A stretch of 64,000 nt of DNA from Psychroserpens ponticola (lineage in GTDB: Bacteria > Bacteroidota > Bacteroidia > Flavobacteriales > Flavobacteriaceae). A program made the translations under genes and the position numbers. Location: positions 2,990,001 to 3,054,000 of the forward strand of contig NZ_CP116221.1 of assembly GCF_023556315.2 (NCBI RefSeq), written 5' to 3'. Below the pieces are notes generated by a model, which did not search any database, was not told where the DNA came from, and worked only from the letters and a program-made list of their open reading frames with translations. This document shows, piece after piece, positions 45,507 to 54,475 of this stretch (the first letter of the stretch is position 1; every line of letters begins with the position of its first letter).

Positions 45507-48134
45507 TTAATTTTTCACAAAACGTTTAATTGAAATAAATCCGTTTTGGTCTTCAATACTTATAATGTACAAACCGTTAGATAAGCTTGAAACATCTATT
45601 TGAGTTGAATTGCTTTCTATTACTTCCTGACCTTGAATATTTAATATTGTTGCATTTTTTAATAACACATTCATTTTAATATTCAATTTAGAATTAGTTG
45701 GGTTTGGATAAAGTTTAATTTGATTGTCGCTTAAACTAAAATCATTTGTACCTAAGGTTGATGAATCATATTCATAAGCACCTCTATCTACTGTAGAATT
45801 AATAATACGTTGGTTACCAAATAAATCTGTAGCAGAAGTACCATAACTATTATTTCCAGTATCAATTGCAGAAGAACTAGATTGCAAAGTAAAATCTGTT
45901 GAACTTGTAAACAACGGATCTGTAGTAACCGTTCCTGCAGGAGTACTTGTGAATGTCGTAAAACCATTTTCTTCTGTATTATCTATCACTATAGCTGTAC
46001 TACTTAACTCATTAAATGCAGTACTAGTATTTGATGCCTTTCCGATAGCTGGAGCTGATTGCCCATTTATCCTAATATTACCCCAAAATATATTATTCGC
46101 TACTGTAAGGTTTCCAAAGCTTCCAGAATTTTTAGATATAGCAATCACTGGAAAGTTTCCTGTGGCAGTTCCATTAGTTACACCCAAACTGCTATTATTC
46201 GCAAAAGTATTATTTACTAGAGTTGCGTTTAATACTACTCCAGGAAAATATGCTCTTAGTCTAGCTGCTGCTGCGCCATAACCCAATCTACTTTTTACCG
46301 TATCATCATCCGTTTTATTATTGCTAAATAAAGAGTTAGTTATACTTATACTCAAATCTTGAGCATTTGCGGACATGTGAAAATCTAAACCTGCAGCTGT
46401 ATTTGCTAAGTTTCCATCTATAACACATGCATCTATTATTATGTTAGAAGTACTAGTAGAACTAAGTGACAACCCAGCACCTAAATAGGCTGTATTATTT
46501 TTTATAACACAATTTCTTATTGATAAATCGGTTACAGAAACTGATTTAAAAATTCCTCCTCCAAATCGATCATCTCCGCTTAAAGCATCTGCATATCCAT
46601 CTTGAATTGTTAAGCCATTAATTTCTAAATTATTAACAATAACTTCAACTACATGTTTACTATTATCATCTCTACTAGTATCATTAAAATTCACTGTAGC
46701 ATCATCATCATTTAACAAATCGCCACTAAGTATAGTTGCATTTGTGGTATGTATAAGACTTATGTCTCTATCTGAGAAGTTAACTTCTGTACCATTAAAA
46801 CCACCATAAACATTATTTTTCACAATAAAGCTCCTGTCTCTGTCTGAAACATGCGGCTTATAAGTCCCTTTAGATATCCAAACATCATAATTTTGTATTG
46901 CACCATTTAAAGCATCATACAAGTTTGTGTATGCATCTGCCCAAGATGAGCCATCATTGTTTCCTGTTGCACTGTTATCAACATATATTCTTGGATTTGG
47001 TTGTGTTGTGGTAAAAGTTACCGAGTTAGACCAATTTGTACTATTTACACATTGTTTTTTAAGATAAACTTCATAATCTGTAAAGATATCTAATCCAGTA
47101 AGGTTTACTAGAGAATTTGCAGTAGTACTTGTAATTCCTGAAATAAATGTCGCATTGCTAAATGATTCAGATGATTTATGATAAGCTAAATCATATACAT
47201 CTCCACTATTACTGGCTATATTAACAATTGCTGTTGTGTTAGTAATCGCTGAAATGCTTAGTAATGATGAAGATGCAGTAAAACAATAATTATTATCATT
47301 AGCTAAAGTAGTAACTTCTGCAGCTGTAAACGGTCTGTTGTAAATTAATATATCGTCTATGACATCAGTATATCTATTAGCTAAAGCTAAATGATTAAAT
47401 CTACTATTTCCAATAGTTACATTACCTGTAGTATTAGGTGAGGTAGTAATTGGCGCAGATGTTATCGTATGAGAATCAAGAATTTCGTCTATATAAATTT
47501 TTGAGGAGAATACACTATTTGTTAAAGATTCAGTAGCGCTAAATTGTACGACAATATGATGCCAGTTTCCATCTGATATAACCGTTGGATGTGAATGTCC
47601 ATAACCTATAGTTGAAGGGTTATAACCAGGATTGGTAACGACAAATCTACTTGATAAATTTATTTTACCATCTCTATAAAATATATAATAACCAACATCA
47701 TTACTATCAAAACCGATGGCTGTATCTCTTGTACTATCGTCAATTATTGTTTTAACATCGTTAGTGTTTGTGTTAGTCTTTAACCAAAAAGAATAACTCA
47801 CATCAAAAGCGTCAGAAAAAGGATTACTACCTGCTATAGAAATATCTGTTCGAGTTAAATAATCGCCATTTAAACTCACAGCACTTGTTGGTGGATTATT
47901 AAAACGATCATTAATTTCTGTCAAAGCAGAACCTGTTTGAGTGAAGTCATTTCCTCCTACAGAACTATCTTCTAAAACAGTGCCTACATCAAAGTCATAT
48001 TGAGCTCTGATATTGTTAGTAGAAATTTGAGCATAAGAATAGCTAATGGTAAATAACAGTACATAAAGTAGTTTTGTTTTACTCACGAGACATGTATTGA
48101 TCAGGTGTTCGTGAAAAAATGTAATTTTTTTCAT
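45507..48134 (-). CDS. T9SS surface protein: LamG-Fn3-parallel beta-helix
   Basis: An 875-aa secreted protein. A long 35-residue signal region (MKKITFFHEHLIN then SKTKLLYVLLF) is followed by a concanavalin/LamG-like domain (about 40-275), a fibronectin III domain (about 290-380), a right-handed beta-helix (about 385-770, opening RIYVDNSATGNNDGSSWADA and closing NQRIINSTVDRGAYEY) and a type A T9SS sorting domain (KLYPNPTNSKLNIKM to SIKRFVKN). It is probably an adhesin or polysaccharide-binding protein on the cell surface. Promoter and signal peptide are shared with the gene at 50050. Confidence 0.92.
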   Translation of the reverse strand: MKKITFFHEHLINTCLVSKTKLLYVLLFTISYSYAQISTNNIRAQYDFDVGTVLEDSSVGGNDFTQTGSALTEINDRFNNPPTSAVSLNGDYLTRTDISIAGSNPFSDAFDVSYSFWLKTNTNTNDVKTIIDDSTRDTAIGFDSNDVGYYIFYRDGKINLSSRFVVTNPGYNPSTIGYGHSHPTVISDGNWHHIVVQFSATESLTNSVFSSKIYIDEILDSHTITSAPITTSPNTTGNVTIGNSRFNHLALANRYTDVIDDILIYNRPFTAAEVTTLANDNNYCFTASSSLLSISAITNTTAIVNIASNSGDVYDLAYHKSSESFSNATFISGITSTTANSLVNLTGLDIFTDYEVYLKKQCVNSTNWSNSVTFTTTQPNPRIYVDNSATGNNDGSSWADAYTNLYDALNGAIQNYDVWISKGTYKPHVSDRDRSFIVKNNVYGGFNGTEVNFSDRDISLIHTTNATILSGDLLNDDDATVNFNDTSRDDNSKHVVEVIVNNLEINGLTIQDGYADALSGDDRFGGGIFKSVSVTDLSIRNCVIKNNTAYLGAGLSLSSTSTSNIIIDACVIDGNLANTAAGLDFHMSANAQDLSISITNSLFSNNKTDDDTVKSRLGYGAAAARLRAYFPGVVLNATLVNNTFANNSSLGVTNGTATGNFPVIAISKNSGSFGNLTVANNIFWGNIRINGQSAPAIGKASNTSTAFNELSSTAIVIDNTEENGFTTFTSTPAGTVTTDPLFTSSTDFTLQSSSSAIDTGNNSYGTSATDLFGNQRIINSTVDRGAYEYDSSTLGTNDFSLSDNQIKLYPNPTNSKLNIKMNVLLKNATILNIQGQEVIESNSTQIDVSSLSNGLYIISIEDQNGFISIKRFVKN

Positions 48135-48162
48135 AATAGGTTAAATTTTAGATTTATAAAAA

Positions 48163-48228
48163 CAAATATCTAATATGAAGCTGCAAAAAAATAGAGACAA
48201 TTTCTGAAATGTTAGTTTCAACTTCTAA
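48163..48228 (-). promoter_or_regulatory. LytTR-type operator and promoter, site A
   Basis: Read on the minus strand, TTAGAAGT starts at 48228, a second AGAA comes exactly 21 bp later within TTTCAGAAAT, and a GATATTTG box ends at 48163, 66 bp from the first base. Start codon of the LamG gene is 29 bp further. There is no TTG at the -33 position, so an activator seems needed. The same layout is at sites B, C and D. Confidence 0.7.
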
Positions 48229-48232
48229 AACA

Positions 48233-48267
48233 AAAAATCTCGTAAACATTACATCTACGAGATTTTT
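48233..48267 (-). terminator. hairpin terminator upstream of site A
   Basis: AAAAATCTCGTA (48233-48244) and TACGAGATTTTT (48256-48267) form a perfect 12-bp stem with an 11-nt loop. On the minus strand it closes transcription from the DUF4932/S41-relic side, a few bases before the site A operator. Confidence 0.85.
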
Positions 48268-48384
48268 AGCATTAACCAAATTTAAAAACTACTACTGTGC
48301 AAAAAACGTAAGTATAAAGCCTGCGAGAACTCTCGAAAATAGGCTTTTACCAGCAATTAATTTTATACAGTGTATACACTGGCT

Positions 48385-48707
48385 CTATTCTTTATTTCTA
48401 ATATAACTTAAAAGTTTCACAACTCTTTCTTTCTTATTTAATGCTTTTACTATTAAATCTGGGACTGTCTTTGTTTCATCATTTGCGCTTCCATCTGGAT
48501 TTAGCCCCATTTCTCCTGTAAACCGTATTACGATACCACTTTTTGGAAGTGTTAATAATATTGGGTCAGTTCCAACTCCGTCTCCATTTGTTTTTTCACC
48601 TACAACAGTTGCAAATTTTGTTGATTTACAGAAATAGGCAAGCGTTTCTGCACTAGAAAAAACTTCATCATCAACTAAAAGGTAAATATTTCGATTATAA
48701 AATTCAT
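48385..48707 (-). pseudogene. S41 family C-terminal processing peptidase, N-truncated relic
   Basis: An open frame of about 106 codons without a start codon in place. It translates as YLLVDDEVFSSAETLAYFCK, then FATVVGEKTNGDGVG and FTGEMGLNPDGSANDETKTV, the last third of an S41 peptidase including the Ser of FSSAE and the Lys of VGEKTNG. The N-terminal PDZ and first half of the protease are gone; a stop lies three codons before the relic. It sits between the DUF4932 gene (ends 48719) and the terminator at 48267. Relic of a once larger gene, or possible mis-assembly. Confidence 0.8.
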
Positions 48708-48718
48708 TTTATTATTAT

Positions 48719-49882
48719 TCATTCTCTAATTGTTTTTTCTTTTGTAGCAACACTGATTTTCTTTAACAGGTCTATTTCAGAAGCTGTGTTATTGAAAAAA
48801 ATCACTAATTCTGTCATAAAATGTTCCAATGTTGGATAGCTATCTCTATTGTTATCATATCGTTCTAATTCTTTGACTAATGCATCAGTCCATAAAAAAC
48901 TACTGTTTAACTGTTCATCCAATTCTTTTTCTATTGATCTTCTGTCATAATTATGATCTTTCATATATTTAATAACAGTTGCTCTCACCAATGCTTCATC
49001 ATACATCGTTTTCCAATTACCATAGGCTTGTTTATTCATTTCATCTTTTACTTTATTAAAAATGATTGTCCCGCTTTCTTGAAGTTGAGAGCGGTATTTT
49101 TCTACAAGATGATTTATAAATGAATGATTAAACTCGTGTAAGATTGTTGGGAAATACTCTTTCATTTCATAATTAGGCATACCTAAACTATCAACACTCC
49201 AGGTTCCCATTATAGCATAAACCACTTCATTTCCATTTGGATACATTATATGAGGCCCATAACTTGCTCCACCATTTCCTAATCCATTTATAATTCTAAA
49301 TTCTCCTTTTGGCTTTGCACCATAAAAATTTTGATACCATTCTAAATCTAAATTTTGATATACATTTTTAAATCTGTTAGATGCCGTTTTGTAAAGCTCT
49401 TTATTACTATTAAAAAAGGTTTCACAGTCGGCATCAGTATAAAATATATTTAACAGTTTTAAAAATTTTATTGCACTATCTTCTCGCCATGGTTCTTCAA
49501 GTGATGTATTTGAAAATGGCGTTATAATAGGTTTTATATTTGGCGGTTCAGTGATGTGAATAGCCATACTCATAACTGCACTAAAACCAATTCCGTCTTC
49601 ACGTAGTTCATCCTTTACATAGGTAATTAAATCGTGATTTTTAAATTTCTCAAAATGATTTTCAATGCTTTCAACATACTCTGGAAAAAGGTTTTGACTA
49701 TACTCATGGCAACCTGCAAGTCTAAAAACAATGCTTAATAATTCTACACGCTTATCAACTTTCGGTTCTTTTAGTATGGCTTCTTTTTGTGTTTTTTCCT
49801 TTTGTTCGCTTATATTTTTTTTCTTTTGCGAACACCCACTTAAAGTGATTAAAATAAAAAATACTCCTATTATTTTTCTCAT
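48719..49882 (-). CDS. DUF4932 lipoprotein, putative metallopeptidase
   Basis: A 387-aa lipoprotein: lipobox TLSGC near residue 17 and a Lys/Glu-rich linker. The body contains FPTILHEFNHSFINHLVEKY with a zinc-type HExxH near residue 250 and, about 45 residues later, YDEALVRATVIKY whose Glu could be the third ligand. The arrangement matches DUF4932 of Bacteroidota. It is transcribed from its own site C promoter and followed by an S41 peptidase relic. Confidence 0.85.
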   Translation of the reverse strand: MRKIIGVFFILITLSGCSQKKKNISEQKEKTQKEAILKEPKVDKRVELLSIVFRLAGCHEYSQNLFPEYVESIENHFEKFKNHDLITYVKDELREDGIGFSAVMSMAIHITEPPNIKPIITPFSNTSLEEPWREDSAIKFLKLLNIFYTDADCETFFNSNKELYKTASNRFKNVYQNLDLEWYQNFYGAKPKGEFRIINGLGNGGASYGPHIMYPNGNEVVYAIMGTWSVDSLGMPNYEMKEYFPTILHEFNHSFINHLVEKYRSQLQESGTIIFNKVKDEMNKQAYGNWKTMYDEALVRATVIKYMKDHNYDRRSIEKELDEQLNSSFLWTDALVKELERYDNNRDSYPTLEHFMTELVIFFNNTASEIDLLKKISVATKEKTIRE

Positions 49883-49924
49883 TTAATATATCTGTTTTTG
49901 GTTATTTCTAATCGCGTAAAGCAC

Positions 49925-49990
49925 CAAATATGCCATATAAAGTTGCATTAAAATGAAGTGAGTTTCTGAAATGCCGTTTTTGACTTCTAA
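49925..49990 (-). promoter_or_regulatory. LytTR-type operator and promoter, site C
   Basis: Minus-strand TTAGAAGT at 49990, AGAAA 21 bp downstream within TTTCAGAAAC, and CATATTTG ending at 49925, again exactly 66 bp in total. The DUF4932 start codon is 43 bp further. The 66-bp register equals that of sites A and B although the gene bodies are unrelated. Confidence 0.7.
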
Positions 49991-49992
49991 CT

Positions 49993-50029
49993 AAAAAAAT
50001 CCCGCAAGTAATAAAACTTACGAGACTTT
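49993..50029 (-). terminator. hairpin terminator of the LRR gene
   Basis: On the minus strand the complements of AAAAATCCCGCAAGT and ACTTACGAGACTTT form an imperfect stem with a short loop and a T-rich exit. It lies after the LRR gene stop and just before the site C operator. Confidence 0.65.
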
Positions 50030-50049
50030 CAACAATTTACTATTAATCG

Positions 50050-53000
50050 TTATTGTTTAATAAAGCGTTTGGTTGAAACGTTTCCGTTTTCGTCTTCTAT
50101 TTTAATTAAAAATACACCGTTTAATAAACCCGAAACGTCAATCTGTTTATTTTGAGTCTTTAGGACTTCTTTACCTAACATAGAATATACAATTGCTTGC
50201 TTTAAGTTCTGAGTCATTTCAATATTTAAAATTGAAGTTGTTGGGTTTGGACGTAATACGATTGAATTTAGATTAAAATCATCTACACTTAATGTGCAGT
50301 TTGTACTAAAACTAGTTTGTGAGTCTATACTTGCCCAGTTTGTTGTACTGTAAGCTACATCATCTACTTGTATACAAGTAAGATTAGGATTATTTGTAGC
50401 GTTAAAATTAGATGCTAAAATAGAGCTATTAATACCATTAGCTACATTTAAACTTGTTAAGGCATTGTTATTAACTATTATATCATATAGATTTGTATTT
50501 GCAGAGACATCCATACTTGTTATCGAATTTTCAGAACAATATAATTGTTCTAATGCTGTAGCTCCTGAAACATTTAAACTTGTTAAATTATTATTAGTAC
50601 ATGTTAATTCTAATAGACTAGTATTTGTAGAAACATCTAAATTTGTTAAATTATTATTATAACACCATATTCCTTCTAATGCTGTAGCTCCTGAAGTATT
50701 TAAACTTGTTAAACCATTATCATAACATCTCAAATTTGATAAAGCTGTAAAACCAGAAACATCTATATTTGTTAAGCTATTATTATAACAATCTAAAGTT
50801 TCCAAATTTGTCAACCCAGAAAGATTTATACTTGTTAAGCCATTATCATTACACTTTATATAAGTGATAGCTGTATTGGCAGATAGATCTAAACTTGTTA
50901 TTTGATTATTATTACATCTAAAAGATGTCATATTTATAAAAGCTTCTATTCCTGTTAAATCTGAAACATTTTGATATTCAATATTTATAAACCCTGTAAA
51001 AGCACTTGCTTCACTACATTCAATCTCTGTGTTTCCGTTAGTATTAATAGCTGTGTCTGCAACTAAAGCTGCTTTAAAATTCGCATCTGGAATGCTTACT
51101 GTGCAAACGGCACTACAATCATCACTATAACTTGCTGTAGCATCTTTTTGCCAAGCTGTTGGTGGTGTAAAACCTGCATCAATTTCAATACAAGTTAAAG
51201 CTGCATTACTTGTTACATTAAAAGAAGTAATAGATGCATTACTTCCATTTGCAACATTTAAACTTGACAAATAATTAGTATAACAAAAAAGTGTAGTTAA
51301 GGATGTATTAGAAGAAACGTCTAAACTTGTTATTTGATTATTAAAACAAGTTAGAGTTTCTAGAGCTAAATTATTAGAGACATCTAAACTAGATAATGAA
51401 TTAAAACCACAAGCCAAATTAATTAAGGCTGCATTAGCAGAAACATCTAAACTTGCTAAGCTGTTATTACCACAATTTAATCCTGTAATATTTGTAAATG
51501 CTTCGATACCTGTTAAATCAAAAATACCTTTATTAAAAACAGCTACGGTTCCGGTAAAAGCTGTTGCTTCACTACATTCAATCTCTGTGTTTCCGTTAGC
51601 ATTTATTGCTGTATCTGCCACTAAAGCTGCTTTAAAGTTAGCATCAGGAATGCTTACTGTGCAAGGTGGACAATTGGTACTAAAACTAGTTTGCGTATCT
51701 ATATTTGTCCAATTTGTTGTACTGTAAGTCACATCATCAACTGTTACACATGTTAAGTTTGAATTGCCTGCAGACCAAAAATTACTAGTAGTAATACTAG
51801 CATTATTACCATTTGCAACATTTAAATATTCTAACGCGTTACCATGGACAAAAATACCTTCTAAAGCTATATTACTAGAAAGGTCTAAATTTGTTAATGA
51901 ATTATTTGCGCACGTAAACGTTGTGAGTCCTGTGTTTTGAGAAAGATCTAAACTGGTTAATAAATTACCAGCAATATTTAAAGCTGTTAAAGCAATATTT
52001 TGGGAAAGATTTACACTAGTTAATAAGTTGTTTTGACAAGACAAATTTGTAATATTTGTAAAAGCCTCAATACCTGTTAAATCTGAAATAGATTGATTAG
52101 TAAGCCCAATGGTTCCTGTGTAAGCTGTTGCCTCACTGCACTCAATTTCTGAATTTCCGTTTGTATTAATAGCGCTGCTACTTACTAATGCTGCTTTAAA
52201 ATTAGCATCTGGAATGGTTACTGTGCAAACAGCACTACAATTATCACTATAACCTGTTGTTGTCTCTTTTTGCCATCCAGAAGAAGGTGGTGTAAAACCA
52301 GCATCTATTTGTATACAAGCTAAAGTATTCATACCATTAGTATTACTTATATTACAACACGCATCCATTTGCACTAAACTTCCATTATTACCATTAGCTA
52401 TATTTAAACTCGTTAACTGATTACCAGAACAGACTAATGTTGTAAGTAATGCGTTATTAGACACATCTATACTCGTTAAGTTATTATCTCCCAACCCTAG
52501 TGCTGTTAATTGGGTATTGCTGCTTACATCTATATTTGTTAATCCACTATTATTACGACATAGTAACTCTGTTAAATTTACAAAAGCTTCAATACCTGTT
52601 AAATCTGAAATATTTAAACCATTAACATTAATCTGTCCTGTAAAAGCACTAGCCTCACTACACTCAATTTCTGCATTACCATTTGTATTAATTACAGCAT
52701 TACCTAATAAATAAGATTTAAAGTTAGCATCTGGTATGTTTACTGTGCAAGGCGCAAAATCTGGGTCATTTATTTTATAAATACTACCATAGGTATTAGC
52801 TGCATAAATATGGTATCCATCTATTTCCATAGCAACTCCACCTCCTGGTACAGAAGAAACCGCAGTAACAACTAAAGTAGATTTATGAACCTTACGAACT
52901 TGACTTGCATTTAAAAAATAAAGATAATCATCTGCAAAATGAATCCCTTTAACCACACCTAAACCACTTGTTACTAGTGTTGCTACTGGTGTTGTTGCTG

Positions 53001-53622
53001 CTAAATCTATTTGATAAATTGAACCTGTTGTGGTTGAGAAATACATAACAGAACCATCTGTTGTAACATCGGAAATATATTGATAATCTACAGGTAATGT
53101 CGCAATTAAATTACCACCAGTTGAACTATAATGCTCAAATAATTCTGCAGAGCCATTAGCACTATTGGCTATGTAATGTAAACCATTATAATAAAATATA
53201 TTAGATACCGCATATGTCATATTTAATATGTATGGCGAATTGTAAACAGGAAAAACAACTCCAGCACTAACATCTGTGTAAGTCATAGTACCATATGCTA
53301 TTCCAGGTGTATAAACACTATCATATATAGCAAAAAGATTACCTTGATTACCAGATCTTGCAATGTTAGAAACAACTGTTTCAAAATTATTAGTACCTAC
53401 TTGAGTTTTGTTAGCTCTCACAAGACTACTATTAGTTCGGTTAACGGTATAGATATAATCTCCTTCAACAACCAAACCTGATGGACTAGAAGCTCCTGTT
53501 GCTATTTGTGTTTGCGCACTACTGCTTAATGTGAGTATTAGTAGTATTAAAGAAAGTAATTTTGTTTTACTCACGAAACATTTATTGATTAAGTGTTCGT
53601 GAAAAAATGTAATTTTTTTCAT
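50050..53622 (-). CDS. T9SS surface protein with four LRR modules
   Basis: A 1190-aa secreted protein. The long signal region (MKKITFFHEHLIN, SKTKLLSLILLI) is almost the same as in the LamG gene. Residues about 40-290 look like a beta-propeller (VEGDYIYTVNRTNSSLVRAN). Then come four modules, each opening with (V/T/S)IPDANFKaaL and EIECSEA-AFTG, followed by bacterial leucine-rich repeats such as LTSLDVSSNTSLTTL. A type A T9SS sorting domain ends it (VLRPNPTTSILNIEM to STKRFIKQ). Probably a surface adhesion or recognition protein. Confidence 0.92.
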   Translation of the reverse strand: MKKITFFHEHLINKCFVSKTKLLSLILLILTLSSSAQTQIATGASSPSGLVVEGDYIYTVNRTNSSLVRANKTQVGTNNFETVVSNIARSGNQGNLFAIYDSVYTPGIAYGTMTYTDVSAGVVFPVYNSPYILNMTYAVSNIFYYNGLHYIANSANGSAELFEHYSSTGGNLIATLPVDYQYISDVTTDGSVMYFSTTTGSIYQIDLAATTPVATLVTSGLGVVKGIHFADDYLYFLNASQVRKVHKSTLVVTAVSSVPGGGVAMEIDGYHIYAANTYGSIYKINDPDFAPCTVNIPDANFKSYLLGNAVINTNGNAEIECSEASAFTGQINVNGLNISDLTGIEAFVNLTELLCRNNSGLTNIDVSSNTQLTALGLGDNNLTSIDVSNNALLTTLVCSGNQLTSLNIANGNNGSLVQMDACCNISNTNGMNTLACIQIDAGFTPPSSGWQKETTTGYSDNCSAVCTVTIPDANFKAALVSSSAINTNGNSEIECSEATAYTGTIGLTNQSISDLTGIEAFTNITNLSCQNNLLTSVNLSQNIALTALNIAGNLLTSLDLSQNTGLTTFTCANNSLTNLDLSSNIALEGIFVHGNALEYLNVANGNNASITTSNFWSAGNSNLTCVTVDDVTYSTTNWTNIDTQTSFSTNCPPCTVSIPDANFKAALVADTAINANGNTEIECSEATAFTGTVAVFNKGIFDLTGIEAFTNITGLNCGNNSLASLDVSANAALINLACGFNSLSSLDVSNNLALETLTCFNNQITSLDVSSNTSLTTLFCYTNYLSSLNVANGSNASITSFNVTSNAALTCIEIDAGFTPPTAWQKDATASYSDDCSAVCTVSIPDANFKAALVADTAINTNGNTEIECSEASAFTGFINIEYQNVSDLTGIEAFINMTSFRCNNNQITSLDLSANTAITYIKCNDNGLTSINLSGLTNLETLDCYNNSLTNIDVSGFTALSNLRCYDNGLTSLNTSGATALEGIWCYNNNLTNLDVSTNTSLLELTCTNNNLTSLNVSGATALEQLYCSENSITSMDVSANTNLYDIIVNNNALTSLNVANGINSSILASNFNATNNPNLTCIQVDDVAYSTTNWASIDSQTSFSTNCTLSVDDFNLNSIVLRPNPTTSILNIEMTQNLKQAIVYSMLGKEVLKTQNKQIDVSGLLNGVFLIKIEDENGNVSTKRFIKQ
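50930..52749 (-). repeat. tandem IPDANFK/LRR module repeats inside the LRR gene
   Basis: The opening Cys codon of each module falls at 52749, 52227, 51663 and 51105, giving spacings of 522, 564 and 558 bp. The stretch around EIECSEA is close to identical between modules 3 and 4, which points to recent intragenic duplication. Confidence 0.85.
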
Positions 53623-53649
53623 AATAGGTTATATTTTAGATTTAGAAAA

Positions 53650-53715
53650 CAAATATCTACTATGAAATGGTAATAAAATGCTGTGGGTTTCTGAAACAGC
53701 GCTTTCAACTTCTAA
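53650..53715 (-). promoter_or_regulatory. LytTR-type operator and promoter, site B
   Basis: Minus-strand TTAGAAGT at 53715, AGAAA 21 bp downstream within TTTCAGAAAC, and GATATTTG ending at 53650. The LRR gene starts 27 bp further. The upstream half-site begins only 6 bp after the response-regulator stop; no terminator lies between. Confidence 0.72.
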
Positions 53716-53721
53716 AGCATT

Positions 53722-54474
53722 CTAACCTATGTTTTGAACAATAGTTAAAAACTCTTCCTTTTTATCATTTGAAATTGAAACGGTTTTATCATTTTCCATT
53801 ACAATATAACCTCCATCTTTTTTAATATATTCTTTGATGTATGATAAATTAATAAGATGTGAGCGATGTGGACGATAAAAGGTTTTAATGTCTTGAAGGA
53901 TTTCTACAAAGAATTTTAAAGGTTTACTAACTAAAATACTACCATTTGTAGTTGTTGAAACATTAGTGTACATACCATCGGCTTCTAACATAATAATGTC
54001 TGTAAAATCTACAAACTTAATACCATCTGTATTTGGCAAGCCTATTTTTTTGAAATTTGAATCTTGCAAGCTAGATTTTAATTCAGTCAGTCGCTTATTA
54101 ATTTGTGTGTTTCCTAAAAACGCAATGGCTTTATCTACTGCTTCCTTAACTTGGCTTGGTCTTACGGGTTTCAACAAATAATCTATAGCTGAAAGCTGGA
54201 AAGCTTGTATCGCATACTCACTATACGCTGTAGTGAATATAATTTCAAAATTATAAACTTCTTTTTCAATAAAATTTAAAATTTCAAGTCCAGAATGTTC
54301 AGGCATTTCAATGTCTAAAAAAACAATGCTAGGTGTTTCTTGCTTTATAAGTCCCACTCCTGAAAGCAAATCTTCAGCTTCATAAACTTGAGTGATTTTA
54401 GGGCAGTTTTCTTCAATTAAAATACGTAGTACTTGTCTTGCTTTTTTTTCGTCATCTATTATAAGTGCCTTCAT
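53722..54474 (-). CDS. LytTR family response regulator
   Basis: A 250-aa two-component regulator. The receiver domain (1-120) has the acidic pair DDEKKA, the phospho-acceptor Asp in IVFLDIEMPEHSGLEIL, the Thr in FTTAYSEYAI and the Lys in LLKPVRPSQ. The LytTR DNA-binding domain (about 150-245) shows IIMLEADGMYTNV and FYRPHRSHLINLSYIKEY. It starts 1 bp after the kinase gene. Its probable targets are the 21-bp-spaced repeats at sites A-D. Confidence 0.96.
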   Translation of the reverse strand: MKALIIDDEKKARQVLRILIEENCPKITQVYEAEDLLSGVGLIKQETPSIVFLDIEMPEHSGLEILNFIEKEVYNFEIIFTTAYSEYAIQAFQLSAIDYLLKPVRPSQVKEAVDKAIAFLGNTQINKRLTELKSSLQDSNFKKIGLPNTDGIKFVDFTDIIMLEADGMYTNVSTTTNGSILVSKPLKFFVEILQDIKTFYRPHRSHLINLSYIKEYIKKDGGYIVMENDKTVSISNDKKEEFLTIVQNIG

Positions 54475-54475
54475 T

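Noticed and set aside
48209-48406. 65-aa plus-strand frame
   Set aside because: It covers the operator, the terminator hairpin and the antisense of the S41 relic; no start signal or protein-like composition.
50465-50662. Plus-strand frames inside the LRR gene (also 52517-52714)
   Set aside because: They are antisense shadows of the repeated LRR coding sequence.
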